A DNA stretch of 16,314 nt from Sporomusaceae bacterium (GCA_027492445.1 JAPUES010000098.1:2990-19303); one strand, 5' to 3'; shown: positions 7,024 to 15,130, counted from the stretch's first letter. The notes: generated from the letters alone by a model not told the origin. A program made the numbers and translations.

Positions 7024-7983
7024 ATGGTGAAAACAATATTTCTTAATGCAGCAAAACTTAACTTTGATGGGAAGTTAGATTTTTCGCCTATTTCCAAGCT
7101 GACTACTGTCAAAAAATATGATGAAAGCAGCAAAGAGGAAATCTTAAAGCGCGTGGAAAATCAAAATATTGTCATAACGAAAGAATTATCTCTTGAGAGA
7201 GACTTACTATTAGCCTTTCCTCCCTCCGTCAAGCTTATCTGTGAGGCTGGTACTGGCTATAACAATATTGATATTATAGCTGCTAGAGAAAAGAATATTA
7301 TGGTTTGTAATATTCCGAGCTACAGTACGGAAGCAGTAGCTCAATTGGTGATTACATATATTTTAAATTTTAGTTCCTCATTAGTGAAACAACAGGTTAT
7401 GCTGCATCAGAAAAATTTTGATAATTTCACGCAATACCTACAAGTACCGCATTTTGAACTGCAAAATAAAACCCTTGGTGTGATTGGTGGTACTGGGGCG
7501 ATTGGCAGAGAAGTTATTAAGATAGCACTGGCCCTAGGAATGAAAATCATCGTTTATAATCGTACACAAAAAAGCTGGAATGATTCTAATGTGCAATTTT
7601 TGTCCCTTACAGAGTTATTGCAACAAAGTGATTTTATCAGTCTTCATTGTCCTTTGAATGCTGAGACTCACCATCTTATTAATCGGGAAAAATTAAAAAT
7701 GATGAAGCCAACAGCTTTTATTATTAATACGGCAAGGGGAGGTATTATCAAAGAAAAGGATTTGATTGAGACGTTACAAAGAAGGGAAATTGCAGGTGCA
7801 GCCCTTGATGTTCAGGATCCAGAACCGCCAGCACTTGATAACCCCTTATATACCATGGACAATGTGATTCTTACGCCTCATATTGGTTGGAAGCGTCTAG
7901 AGTCTCGGCAACGACTGATAGAACTTATGGCAGGTAATATTGAAAGTTTTATTCAAGGAAAGCCCATTCATGTTGTGAATTAG
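7024..7983 (+). CDS. D-isomer 2-hydroxyacid dehydrogenase family protein
   Basis: This 319-residue oxidoreductase belongs to the D-2-hydroxyacid dehydrogenase family, whose members interconvert 2-ketoacids and D-2-hydroxyacids with NAD(P)H. The exact substrate (glyoxylate/hydroxypyruvate, a branched ketoacid or another) cannot be read from sequence. The N-terminal catalytic part has EAGTGYNNIDI at 74-84. The Rossmann loop is GGTGAIG at 155-161. The catalytic set is R238 (NTARGG), E267 (DPEPP) and H286 (TPHIGW). The residues after the second Rossmann strand are YNRT (178-181) without the acidic residue usual in NAD-specific members, which hints at NADP(H). The start ATG 7024 is only 4 nt from GAGGT (7015-7019), so GTG 7027 is also possible. 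It is monocistronic, with terminators on both sides and a possible TATAAT at 6996-7001. Confidence 0.92.
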   Translation: MVKTIFLNAAKLNFDGKLDFSPISKLTTVKKYDESSKEEILKRVENQNIVITKELSLERDLLLAFPPSVKLICEAGTGYNNIDIIAAREKNIMVCNIPSYSTEAVAQLVITYILNFSSSLVKQQVMLHQKNFDNFTQYLQVPHFELQNKTLGVIGGTGAIGREVIKIALALGMKIIVYNRTQKSWNDSNVQFLSLTELLQQSDFISLHCPLNAETHHLINREKLKMMKPTAFIINTARGGIIKEKDLIETLQRREIAGAALDVQDPEPPALDNPLYTMDNVILTPHIGWKRLESRQRLIELMAGNIESFIQGKPIHVVN

Positions 7984-8026
7984 TGTAGTCAGATAGGTTA
8001 GAATTAATAAAATGTTCCAATAATGC

Positions 8027-8059
8027 AGTAAAAGCACTCAGCAGATGAGTGCTTTTACT
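8027..8059 (+). terminator. Hairpin terminator after the dehydrogenase gene
   Basis: A perfect 14-bp stem (AGTAAAAGCACTCA at 8027-8040, TGAGTGCTTTTACT at 8046-8059) has a 5-nt loop. The core GCACTCA/TGAGTGC is followed by TTTT within the stem. The A tract on the other side means it could also act on the minus strand. Confidence 0.8.
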
Positions 8060-8078
8060 AGTTGGGGGCAAGTAAAAA

Positions 8079-8087
8079 TGTTATAAT
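8079..8087 (+). promoter_or_regulatory. Possible extended -10 promoter of the 514-residue protein gene
   Basis: TGT followed by TATAAT (8082-8087) matches an extended -10 element about 50 nt before the start codon. No good -35 box is present at 16-18 nt. The call rests on the position just after a terminator and before a ribosome-binding site. Confidence 0.4.
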
Positions 8088-8137
8088 GAAAAGAAAATGC
8101 GATTACGTTGAACACTTAAAGGAGATTTTTACGATAA

Positions 8138-9682
8138 ATGAAAAGAAATGTGTATGATCAAGTAGGAATTTTCTATAATGAAGGCACGGTATGGGAGCCT
8201 ATCATTAGGCAGGAATGGGTGGAGGGATTTCTACGCCAAAAAGCATGGCAGGGAATTCGTGATGAGAAACTTAAGGATACATGGTATCAACTACAAAAAT
8301 TCATTATTTATTTAAATTATGCGGATAATGATGATTTAAATGAAATAACTTCCGCTGAGTATGGTTTAGCCATTGAATGGTTAATTGAACATATAGAAGA
8401 TTTTAAAGCAAGTTTAAAGTGTGTGAGAAACTTTTTTAATGTTCTCATTGATTTTTATACCTATTTATTTAATAAAAAAATTATTGCTAATCTTGAGGAT
8501 CTCAAAAATGCAGCGGATCTGATTGCGGGGGGGAAAAGACTCAATCTTGTGCAAACAGAATCCATGCTGAATGAATTACGTTTATATGAAGAAGAAATCG
8601 GTAACTTAACTTCTTTTAATTCGGAGATTAGCAATGACCTAGGAAATGTAATTGCTGGTGCAACAGAAGGACTTATGTTAAAGCTAGGCAAGTACTTTCA
8701 TGGGGAAGAATTTTCGGAAGATTTTGAGCGTGCCCTATATTTATATATAGGACCCTTTGAGAAGATGCCGGAAGAGGCTGAAGATGAGTTTTGGTTGGGG
8801 TTTTGGGATTATTTCTTGTTTGACTATCATTTACTACGGAGTGATTTAAAACCTTTAGAATATTTTAATACTACGAATGGTGAAAAGTTAAACCCGGATG
8901 AATATCGTATACTGCAAGAATTGTTACATGCAAAATTTACAGTATTCTATGTTAATAAAATCATAAACGCTTCCTCAGTGGAATGTATTAATTTATTTAC
9001 AGGTGAAACATTTTCCCTACCCTTATTAGATTTTGATTATAAAGTAGTAAAGAAACTCTTGTTTTTTGGTCATATTTTTCCTACGGGCTTAGTCATGATT
9101 AATTACTTGACGAGTGTGGAAATGAGTATTAATCTTAGACGGCGGATCAAAGAGGAAGTGCTGCGGCAAAAAGAAATTTTTACAATGCAGATGCCTGGCG
9201 CTACCTTGGAGGAGTTTTTCAAACGTCATGCTTTATTACTGCGGCATACGGTGGGGATTCTCATTACCTTAAGTCAAGTGAATGTTACTCCTATTTCTCA
9301 GTTAAATCGCACCTTTCCTCTGATTGAAAGGAAACGTATACCAAATCAAGGGGTAATAAATATGTTGCAGGACCTTACGCTGGCGTATGGACTTTCCGTC
9401 TATGATCAAAGATTGATGGAAAAAATGTGGGATGACTTCTCTCAGCTAAATATAATTAGGGTTCGTAAAGCTGCCACCTGGGCAGCAGCTATCTTTTATG
9501 CATATACTGAAATTAATAGCATTGATAATGTGATGGTGAAGGAACTTGTGAAACAGACAGACATTACCCTCGCTAGTCTCTATAAGAATCGCATAGAACT
9601 TGATAGTGCTTTGCAGTTAGAAACGTTTGATGCACGATATTTAAGCGAAGAAGGGTTTGTAATTTCTTTATTTGAACAGTAG
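8138..9682 (+). CDS. Unrecognised 514-residue cytoplasmic protein with a possible C-terminal helix-turn-helix
   Basis: I cannot name this protein. It has no signal peptide or clear membrane segment and is rich in acidic and aromatic residues. The N-terminal 130 residues look all-helical (FIIYLNYADN, FFNVLIDFYTYLFNKK). A middle part around 282-295 with ECINLFTGETFSLP recalls a 'DLLTGE'-type beta module that I have seen in large uncharacterised Firmicutes proteins. The end (446-488) has TWAAAIFYAYTEIN, then VKELVKQTDITLASLYKNRIEL, which resembles a cyclin-like helix bundle followed by a helix-turn-helix. That would suggest nucleic-acid binding, but this is inference. The start ATG 8138 is preceded directly by an in-frame TAA, so it cannot begin upstream; the ribosome-binding site AAAGGAGA (8118-8125) is unusually far (13 nt). 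The zinc-ribbon gene follows after 52 nt with no terminator. Confidence 0.85.
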   Translation: MKRNVYDQVGIFYNEGTVWEPIIRQEWVEGFLRQKAWQGIRDEKLKDTWYQLQKFIIYLNYADNDDLNEITSAEYGLAIEWLIEHIEDFKASLKCVRNFFNVLIDFYTYLFNKKIIANLEDLKNAADLIAGGKRLNLVQTESMLNELRLYEEEIGNLTSFNSEISNDLGNVIAGATEGLMLKLGKYFHGEEFSEDFERALYLYIGPFEKMPEEAEDEFWLGFWDYFLFDYHLLRSDLKPLEYFNTTNGEKLNPDEYRILQELLHAKFTVFYVNKIINASSVECINLFTGETFSLPLLDFDYKVVKKLLFFGHIFPTGLVMINYLTSVEMSINLRRRIKEEVLRQKEIFTMQMPGATLEEFFKRHALLLRHTVGILITLSQVNVTPISQLNRTFPLIERKRIPNQGVINMLQDLTLAYGLSVYDQRLMEKMWDDFSQLNIIRVRKAATWAAAIFYAYTEINSIDNVMVKELVKQTDITLASLYKNRIELDSALQLETFDARYLSEEGFVISLFEQ

Positions 9683-9721
9683 CTAAGAAAAAGTAGAATC
9701 TAGTGGAATTTTTAACATGTC

Positions 9722-9726
9722 AGGAG
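9722..9726 (+). promoter_or_regulatory. Ribosome-binding site that sets the zinc-ribbon gene start
   Basis: AGGAG lies 8 nt before TTG 9735. The in-frame ATG at 9717 lies upstream of this site and has none of its own, so the TTG is the better start. Confidence 0.65.
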
Positions 9727-9734
9727 CGATAATC

Positions 9735-10076
9735 TTGAACTGTATAAATTGTGGTTTTCAATTGGAAAACGAAGAACAGCAATGCCCTGTCTGTAAGGGG
9801 ACAGAAAGTAATGTTCAGGTCTTGACAAGGAAAGAAAGGCAAGAGTTTGACGGTATTACTCTTGAACAAGAGGAAACACAGGATGCCTCGGCAGGATATA
9901 CCTATCATGCGACTGGGCAACGGCAGTATAGCAAATCTTTTACCATCGCCCCGACGAGTCTCTTTACTAAAGTAGTTGTCGGTATAATTTTTGCAGCCTT
10001 GCTAGTCCTAGTGTTACCAGTAGCCCTTTTCCTGATTGGGATTACTATTATTAGCGTATATTTTTTCCGGAAGTGA
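9735..10076 (+). CDS. Small zinc-ribbon membrane protein
   Basis: From TTG 9735 this is a 113-residue protein. The very N-terminus holds a zinc ribbon with CxxC pairs C3/C6 and C17/C20 (NCINCG and CPVCKG). A polar linker of about 55 residues follows, then a hydrophobic C-terminus (about 80-111) with a proline in the middle, either one long or two short membrane segments, ending in FFRK. Such proteins would place a metal-binding head in the cytoplasm at the membrane; no reaction can be assigned. Starting at ATG 9717 would add MSGAII before the first cysteine pair, but the ribosome-binding site favours the TTG. The gene follows the 514-residue protein and probably shares its transcript. Its TGA is immediately followed by the stop codon of the convergent nadE gene. 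Confidence 0.85.
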   Translation: MNCINCGFQLENEEQQCPVCKGTESNVQVLTRKERQEFDGITLEQEETQDASAGYTYHATGQRQYSKSFTIAPTSLFTKVVVGIIFAALLVLVLPVALFLIGITIISVYFFRK

Positions 10077-12005
10077 TTACTTATCCTTTAGCAAGAAATG
10101 TTTAAGCTTGAGATAGTTTGCTGTGAAATAAGTTCCGTTTTGGGCTTCGCGATGATCAAAACCATAGGCGCGTCTGCTAATTGCCAGCACAGGAGGAGCT
10201 TGGATTCGTTTGGCTACGGCCATGCCAGTATACAGCTTCCACCATTTTTCTAAATCCATAATAAATTCTTTGGGAGTAGAAAATAGTTCCTTCACCAACC
10301 CTTGCTGACAGCCAATTTTTTCTTCTAGTATATCTTCCTTATACCAAGAAAGAATATCTTCAGGAGTAGCACGATTCCAATGTTCCATGAAGGCTTTAAA
10401 TAAATAATCGTGATACGGATATATAATTGGATCGCCTTTACCTTCATCAACAGCTTGGTCAAAGGAAAGTTCTGCACTTGGGATAATGTCAATTGTTTCT
10501 TGGGGAATGACTTCTCGTTTATAAATATGAGTATTCATAAAATAGGCTAAGTCATAAATTTGATGTTTCCAAAGATCGGCTAAGGCGGCTAAAAATCCTG
10601 CTTGATCCCCATACAGGGTAGAGTAACCCACCGTCATTTCACTTTTATTGGCATTACAGGTAAAGCCGCCACCAAAAGCGGCAGCGACACCAGCTAAAAT
10701 CCGTGCCGAGCGATCACGAGCCTGAATGTTTTCAGCGACTATTGGAGTAACCTCTAAACGGATCTTTTCTTTCGTACTGCCGTTTATAATGGGAGTATTA
10801 CTAAGCTGCTGGATGGTGTGGTCAACGGCTTCTTGAATTGGCATAATCGCATATAGGCATCCAAGATTTTCAGCTAATCTTGCAGATAGATTTTTCGTAG
10901 TTTGAGAATTATAAATACTAGGCATATTTACTAATAAGACGTTCTCAGGGCCTAAAATCTTTGTGTAAAGGGCTGCGCTTACAGCGGAATCAATGCCGCC
11001 AGAGGCGCCAATAACCACTTTTTTCATCCCGATGGAGCGCAAAAATCGTTCTGTTCCATAGAGTAGGCCTTGATAAATGTTAGCAATGTCCATATCATTT
11101 CCTAATGTGATTGAGGAGATAGTAGGCTTGGCAGATGCCAAGTCTTTTTTTTCATTTTTAGATAAATCCAGGGAGATACATTTTAATGAAGGGGAAAAAG
11201 GTGGACAATCAGCGATGATTTCACCCTGTTCATTATAGACAGTGCTAAGACCATCAAAAGAATAAATGGTTTTTCCATTGTTTTGTATACCTATATTATT
11301 CACATATAATAAAGGGCGATTTACGAGTTGGGCCTGGGTGGAAAAAACCCGATTGCGTTTGCTATTTTTACCAAGGGTATAGGGGGAACTTGAAATGTTA
11401 ATAAATAAGTCTACGGGACCATTTTCATGAATGATATTCGTAGGATTAATTCCATATTCGTCACTCCAGCCATCTTCGCAGAGGATACAACCAAGTTTGA
11501 GCTTTTTACGAGAAAAAATTACGTTGACGGGCTGCAATAATTCAGTAATATTCTTTCCTAATTCAACAGCTAATTTACGCAGGCTATAAAAATGACGGGT
11601 ATCGTCAAATTCGCGATAATTAGGTTGCAATGTTTTAATGCGGAATGGATATGGGAAATTGTCATCACCCATAAGTTTTCCTTGATATGCTACAAAGCAA
11701 GCATTGTATTTGCGAACTCTACCATCATCATTTACTTTGCTCCAATCCATGGCAATATTACCAAATACAATACAAATATCTATAGAAGCTGCAATAATCT
11801 GTTCCCCATAGGCACAGCAGTCTTTTAAAAAAGTGATTTGCTCCCAAGTGTCGCCAAGAAAATAACCTGGTACGGACATTTCAGGGAAGATAATCATTTC
11901 CATTTGTTGTTGGCGAGCTTCTTCGATCTGGTGTAACATAGTTTGAGTATTTAGATCAGGTCGACCAGGAATTATTTCAATTTGTGCAAGAGCTACTTTA
12001 AGCAA
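10077..12005 (-). CDS. nadE: Glutamine-dependent NAD+ synthetase
   Basis: NadE amidates deamido-NAD to NAD+ using ATP, the last step of NAD synthesis, and takes ammonia from glutamine through an attached nitrilase-type domain. The 642-residue length fits this two-domain form. In the N-terminal domain the catalytic triad is E42 (IIFPEMSVPGY), K124 (FRIKTLQPNYREF) and C176 (GCILCEDGWSDEY). The synthetase domain starts near 310 and has the PP-loop VIGASGGIDSAVSAAL (SGGIDS at 335-340). Later motifs include ARILAGVAAAFGG and a YSTLYGDQAGFLAALADLWK stretch. The start is TTG: GAGGTG (12018 down to 12013) sits 7 nt before it, and an in-frame TGA just upstream excludes an earlier start. It is divergent from the deacylase gene and convergent, with no gap, to the zinc-ribbon gene. 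A possible minus-strand -35 (TTGGCA, 12079 down to 12074) has only a weak -10. Confidence 0.96.
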   Translation of the reverse strand: MLKVALAQIEIIPGRPDLNTQTMLHQIEEARQQQMEMIIFPEMSVPGYFLGDTWEQITFLKDCCAYGEQIIAASIDICIVFGNIAMDWSKVNDDGRVRKYNACFVAYQGKLMGDDNFPYPFRIKTLQPNYREFDDTRHFYSLRKLAVELGKNITELLQPVNVIFSRKKLKLGCILCEDGWSDEYGINPTNIIHENGPVDLFINISSSPYTLGKNSKRNRVFSTQAQLVNRPLLYVNNIGIQNNGKTIYSFDGLSTVYNEQGEIIADCPPFSPSLKCISLDLSKNEKKDLASAKPTISSITLGNDMDIANIYQGLLYGTERFLRSIGMKKVVIGASGGIDSAVSAALYTKILGPENVLLVNMPSIYNSQTTKNLSARLAENLGCLYAIMPIQEAVDHTIQQLSNTPIINGSTKEKIRLEVTPIVAENIQARDRSARILAGVAAAFGGGFTCNANKSEMTVGYSTLYGDQAGFLAALADLWKHQIYDLAYFMNTHIYKREVIPQETIDIIPSAELSFDQAVDEGKGDPIIYPYHDYLFKAFMEHWNRATPEDILSWYKEDILEEKIGCQQGLVKELFSTPKEFIMDLEKWWKLYTGMAVAKRIQAPPVLAISRRAYGFDHREAQNGTYFTANYLKLKHFLLKDK

Positions 12006-12012
12006 TGGTATT

Positions 12013-12018
12013 CACCTC
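12013..12018 (-). promoter_or_regulatory. Ribosome-binding site of nadE
   Basis: On the minus strand GAGGTG lies 7 nt before TTG (12005-12003). An in-frame TGA lies between this site and any earlier start, so the TTG is the only reasonable start. Confidence 0.75.
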
Positions 12019-12118
12019 TTCGTATTCATGATCATTCTCTTATTTACTATTTCTATGTTGCGATTAGATATCCTGCCAACATGGCTACAATAAGGAGTCA
12101 TTCCATGATAGCAGTTCA

Positions 12119-12147
12119 TTGACAAATGGAAATAAGCATAATATACT
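12119..12147 (+). promoter_or_regulatory. Promoter of the deacylase-B3/B4-thrC group
   Basis: TTGACA (12119-12124), a 17-nt spacer and TATACT (12142-12147) make a strong sigma-A type promoter. A second -10-like TATAAT is at 12172-12177 with a poor -35 (TGTAAA at 12149-12154), so a second start point is possible. Both lie in the region between divergent nadE and the deacylase gene. Confidence 0.7.
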
Positions 12148-12232
12148 GTGTAAAAAATAGTGTAGTTGTTGTATAATGTTACTATGCAATGGTAACTTTT
12201 TTTTCTTACCATGTTAATAAAAGAGGGATATT

Positions 12233-12718
12233 TTGAAAAAAACAAATGTTGCCCGTATTTTGGACGGATTTAAAATTAGTTATGAATTACGAGAATACCA
12301 AGTGGATGAAAGTGACCTGAGTGCAGAAACAGTAGCGCAAAAAATTCAGGTACCCATAACCCAAGTCTTTAAGACATTAGTAGTGTATGGTGATAAAACT
12401 GGAGTTATACTAGCTTGTATACCAGGACAAGTTGAACTGGATTTAAAAGCGTTGGCAAGTTCTAGTGGTAATAAAAAAGTTGAAATGGTGCCGCTAAAGG
12501 ATGTACAAAAACTTACGGGATATATTCGTGGTGGCGTTTCTCCTTTAGGTACTAAAAAACAATATGCCATATATATTGATGAAAGCATACTACTGTGGCC
12601 TTATGTTTCCATTAGTGCTGGCATCAGGGGCTGTCAGATTCTCATTTGTCCTAAGGAGTTAGTGAGGGCATTGAATGGTAATTTGTGCGCCATATCACGA
12701 GACATTGCAGTACAATAA
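12233..12718 (+). CDS. YbaK/EbsC-family aminoacyl-tRNA (Cys-tRNA-Pro type) deacylase
   Basis: The protein matches the YbaK/EbsC branch of the free-standing tRNA-editing domains related to the ProRS insertion domain. The characterised YbaK hydrolyses Cys-tRNA(Pro) made in error by prolyl-tRNA synthetase. The 161-residue length is typical. Family features are the conserved lysine K47 in VFKTLVVYG, the IPGQVELDLKALA stretch (63-75), and GYIRGGVSPLGTKK (96-109) with its GG and SP elements, followed by ISAGIRGCQI. The exact tRNA and amino acid specificity cannot be fixed from sequence. The start is TTG 12233 after GAGGG at 12223-12227. It has its own promoter and is followed, with no terminator, by a B3/B4-domain gene and thrC, so the three may form an operon. 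Confidence 0.92.
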   Translation: MKKTNVARILDGFKISYELREYQVDESDLSAETVAQKIQVPITQVFKTLVVYGDKTGVILACIPGQVELDLKALASSSGNKKVEMVPLKDVQKLTGYIRGGVSPLGTKKQYAIYIDESILLWPYVSISAGIRGCQILICPKELVRALNGNLCAISRDIAVQ

Positions 12719-12743
12719 AGTCACAATAGTTTTAGTTTTATAT

Positions 12744-12748
12744 GGAGG
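12744..12748 (+). promoter_or_regulatory. Ribosome-binding site that sets the B3/B4 gene start
   Basis: GGAGG lies 5 nt before ATG 12754. The longest frame begins at ATG 12742, whose start codon abuts this site, so ATG 12754 is the likely start. Confidence 0.75.
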
Positions 12749-12753
12749 CAGCT

Positions 12754-13422
12754 ATGAAATTTGATATTCATGAAAGTGTAATAGGAAAGAATGGTCCTTG
12801 TCGACTTGGTTATGTGGTGATTCGCAATACCGAGATACAAGGAGCACCCCCGGCTTTAACACAAAAATTCTTTCAATTGCGGGCCGCAATTGCATCGGTT
12901 GCTAATGTAGATGGCTTGATGAATGTGCCCAAGCTTGCAAGCGTACTTAATATATATAATCAGGCTAAATTTGATATGACGAGATATAGCTTAGCTTCGG
13001 AAGAATTAATTCGTAGAATACTACACCACAAAGAATCCTATTATGTAAATAGTATGGTTACAGTTGCTAATTATTGTTCTATTAAATATTTGTTGCCAAT
13101 TAGTTTATATGATCTTGATCAAATAACAGGAAATATTGAGTATGGCCTATCAGCAGAGGAGAGTTATATCAATATTAGTGGAGATGTTGTGCCAATAGAG
13201 GGGCAACCTTTTTTAAGTGATGATAAGGGCGCTTTTGGGAATCCCTGTACGGATACAAGGCGTACAGCTGTAACCTTGTCTACGAATAGTATCCTAGCAG
13301 TGGTCTATGCAGATAAAAAAGTATCACGAGAACAATTAGCGCAGATATTAGACTTTACTAGTAAAATGATTATTCGCTATAGCGGTGGCAGCGTAGAGAC
13401 CCAAGAAATTATCGATAGTTAA
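12754..13422 (+). CDS. Free-standing B3/B4 tRNA-binding-domain protein
   Basis: From ATG 12754 this is a 222-residue protein that looks like the B3/B4 domain family, named after the editing region of the phenylalanyl-tRNA synthetase beta subunit. In PheRS that region hydrolyses Tyr-tRNA(Phe); stand-alone relatives are widespread and mostly uncharacterised. Supporting pattern: a helix with TRYSLASEELIRRIL, then YYVNSMVTVANYCSIKYLLPISLYDLD (a stretch in which an N and a D/N flank a conserved region), and a C-terminal strand set with PFLSDDKGAFGNPCTDTRRT, where relatives have a similar 'D..G..C..W..' segment. The start ATG 12742 given by the longest frame overlaps the ribosome-binding site GGAGG and was rejected. 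It sits 35 nt after the YbaK-like gene and 59 nt before thrC, with no terminator between. Confidence 0.85.
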   Translation: MKFDIHESVIGKNGPCRLGYVVIRNTEIQGAPPALTQKFFQLRAAIASVANVDGLMNVPKLASVLNIYNQAKFDMTRYSLASEELIRRILHHKESYYVNSMVTVANYCSIKYLLPISLYDLDQITGNIEYGLSAEESYINISGDVVPIEGQPFLSDDKGAFGNPCTDTRRTAVTLSTNSILAVVYADKKVSREQLAQILDFTSKMIIRYSGGSVETQEIIDS

Positions 13423-13481
13423 GGTTTAGATTTTGTTTTATATGAAAAAGAATATAGATGTAAGGTGAAGAGGAGTTTTTT

Positions 13482-14990
13482 ATGTATATTAGTACTCGTG
13501 GAAAAAATGATAACTTTTTTGCAGCAGAGGCAATTAAAACGGGAATTGCTGGGGATGGCGGATTATTTGTTCCAATGCTTGTGCCGCAGATAAATCAGGA
13601 ATTCTTAGAAAGTTTAATTGGCATTGATTATAGCAAACGAGCTTTTAAAATACTAAGTTTATTTTTACCTGACTATAGTGAATTGGAGTTAAGCCAATGT
13701 ATCGAGGCTGCTTATACCAAGGAAAAGTTTGATGACGAGAGAATTGCACCACTAGTACCCATCGGGGATGGAAATTTTTCTCTTGAATTATGGCATGGTC
13801 CAACCAGTGCATTCAAAGATATGGCTTTGCAAATACTACCTCAATTATTATCAAAAGCCCTTAGTAAAACGAGTGAAAGTAGAGAGATTGTTATTCTGAC
13901 AGCCACTTCGGGTGATACAGGAAAGGCTGCTCTAGAAGGTTTTAAAGATGTAGCACAGATAAAAATTATCGTGTTTTACCCGTATGGTGGTGTCAGCCCA
14001 ATTCAGCGCATGCAAATGGTTACACAAGCAGGTTCCAATGTGACCGTTGTTGCTGTACGAGGGAATTTTGATGACACGCAAACGGGTGTAAAGAATATTT
14101 TTAATGATGAAAAATTCAATGCTGAATTAGCAGTACAAGGGTTTCAGTTGTCATCAGCAAACTCCATAAATTGGGGACGACTTGCACCACAGATTGTATA
14201 TTATTTTAGTGCTTATGCTGATATGGTGAAAGATGGTCATATTGAGATGGGACAACCTGTTAATTTTGTTGTGCCAACTGGTAATTTTGGTAATATTCTT
14301 GCAGGTTATTATGCAAAACTAATGGGATTACCTATTGGAAAGTTAATTTGTGCTTCCAATAGTAATAATGTGTTAACAGATTTTTTACAAACAGGTATAT
14401 ATAATCGACAGCGTTCATTCCATAAAACTGTTTCCCCATCAATGGATATTTTAATTTCTAGTAATTTAGAACGTTTATTATATTACATCACAGCAGGGGA
14501 TACAGCGCAGGTGAAGAAATGGATGACAGAGCTTGCTAATGTTGGAGAGTATAGGATTGGGGCAGAGTATTTGGCTACGATTCAGCAAATTTTCTGGGCG
14601 GACTATGTAGATGATAAGGAAACTTTAGAGATGATAGAGGGGATTTATAATAAATACAACTATCTCACCGATCCTCATACGGCTGTTGCTTGGGAAGTCG
14701 GAAAGCGCTACTCTCAGCAAACAGGTGATACTACACCACAGATTATTGTATCGACAGCGAGCCCTTTTAAGTTTAACGAAAGTGTATTAACGGCAATTGC
14801 AAAGCAGGATAGTATCCAAGGGGAAAATGAATTTGAAATGCTTCAGCGCTTATCAGCGTTAAGCGGATGTCCAGTACCACCAGCTTTAGCAGCATTAGAG
14901 GGCGAAGAAATTATTCATAACCAAGTCTGTGATAAAGAAGAGATGCCTGCCCTTATTAAGCAGGTTTTAAAAAGTAGTAAGAAGTTATAA
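13482..14990 (+). CDS. thrC: Threonine synthase
   Basis: ThrC converts O-phospho-L-homoserine to L-threonine and phosphate with pyridoxal phosphate. The 502-residue protein is of the longer class found in many bacteria and yeast. The N-terminal STRGKN is the usual opening, and the PLP-binding lysine is K112 in WHGPTSAFKDMALQ. The phosphate-gripping loop is TSGDTGKAA (142-150); SANSINWGRLAPQ (225-237) and VPTGNFGNILAG (264-275) are further family motifs. The C-terminus near ASPFKF completes the pattern. The start ATG 13482 follows AGGAG at 13471-13475 by 6 nt. It is the last gene of the deacylase-B3/B4-thrC group, followed by a good terminator. No homoserine kinase or dehydrogenase gene is nearby, so the rest of the threonine pathway is elsewhere. 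Confidence 0.96.
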   Translation: MYISTRGKNDNFFAAEAIKTGIAGDGGLFVPMLVPQINQEFLESLIGIDYSKRAFKILSLFLPDYSELELSQCIEAAYTKEKFDDERIAPLVPIGDGNFSLELWHGPTSAFKDMALQILPQLLSKALSKTSESREIVILTATSGDTGKAALEGFKDVAQIKIIVFYPYGGVSPIQRMQMVTQAGSNVTVVAVRGNFDDTQTGVKNIFNDEKFNAELAVQGFQLSSANSINWGRLAPQIVYYFSAYADMVKDGHIEMGQPVNFVVPTGNFGNILAGYYAKLMGLPIGKLICASNSNNVLTDFLQTGIYNRQRSFHKTVSPSMDILISSNLERLLYYITAGDTAQVKKWMTELANVGEYRIGAEYLATIQQIFWADYVDDKETLEMIEGIYNKYNYLTDPHTAVAWEVGKRYSQQTGDTTPQIIVSTASPFKFNESVLTAIAKQDSIQGENEFEMLQRLSALSGCPVPPALAALEGEEIIHNQVCDKEEMPALIKQVLKSSKKL

Positions 14991-15003
14991 GGAATTTGGA
15001 TGA

Positions 15004-15034
15004 AAAGACTTAGCAATTTGCTAAGTCTTTTTTT
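15004..15034 (+). terminator. Rho-independent terminator after thrC
   Basis: An 11-bp perfect stem (AAAGACTTAGC at 15004-15014, GCTAAGTCTTT at 15020-15030) with a short AATTT loop runs into seven T (15028-15034). It closes the thrC transcript 13 nt after the stop codon. Confidence 0.92.
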
Positions 15035-15130
15035 AGTAAGAATAATTATAGTTAGCATCTCATATATCTTAGTAACAAATGGATGAATATGATGAATTTG
15101 GATAATTTAATATTAAAAGGGGGGAGTTTT

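Noticed and set aside
11592..11828. 78-residue plus-strand open frame inside nadE
   Set aside because: It is antisense to the conserved nitrilase domain of nadE and has no family features.
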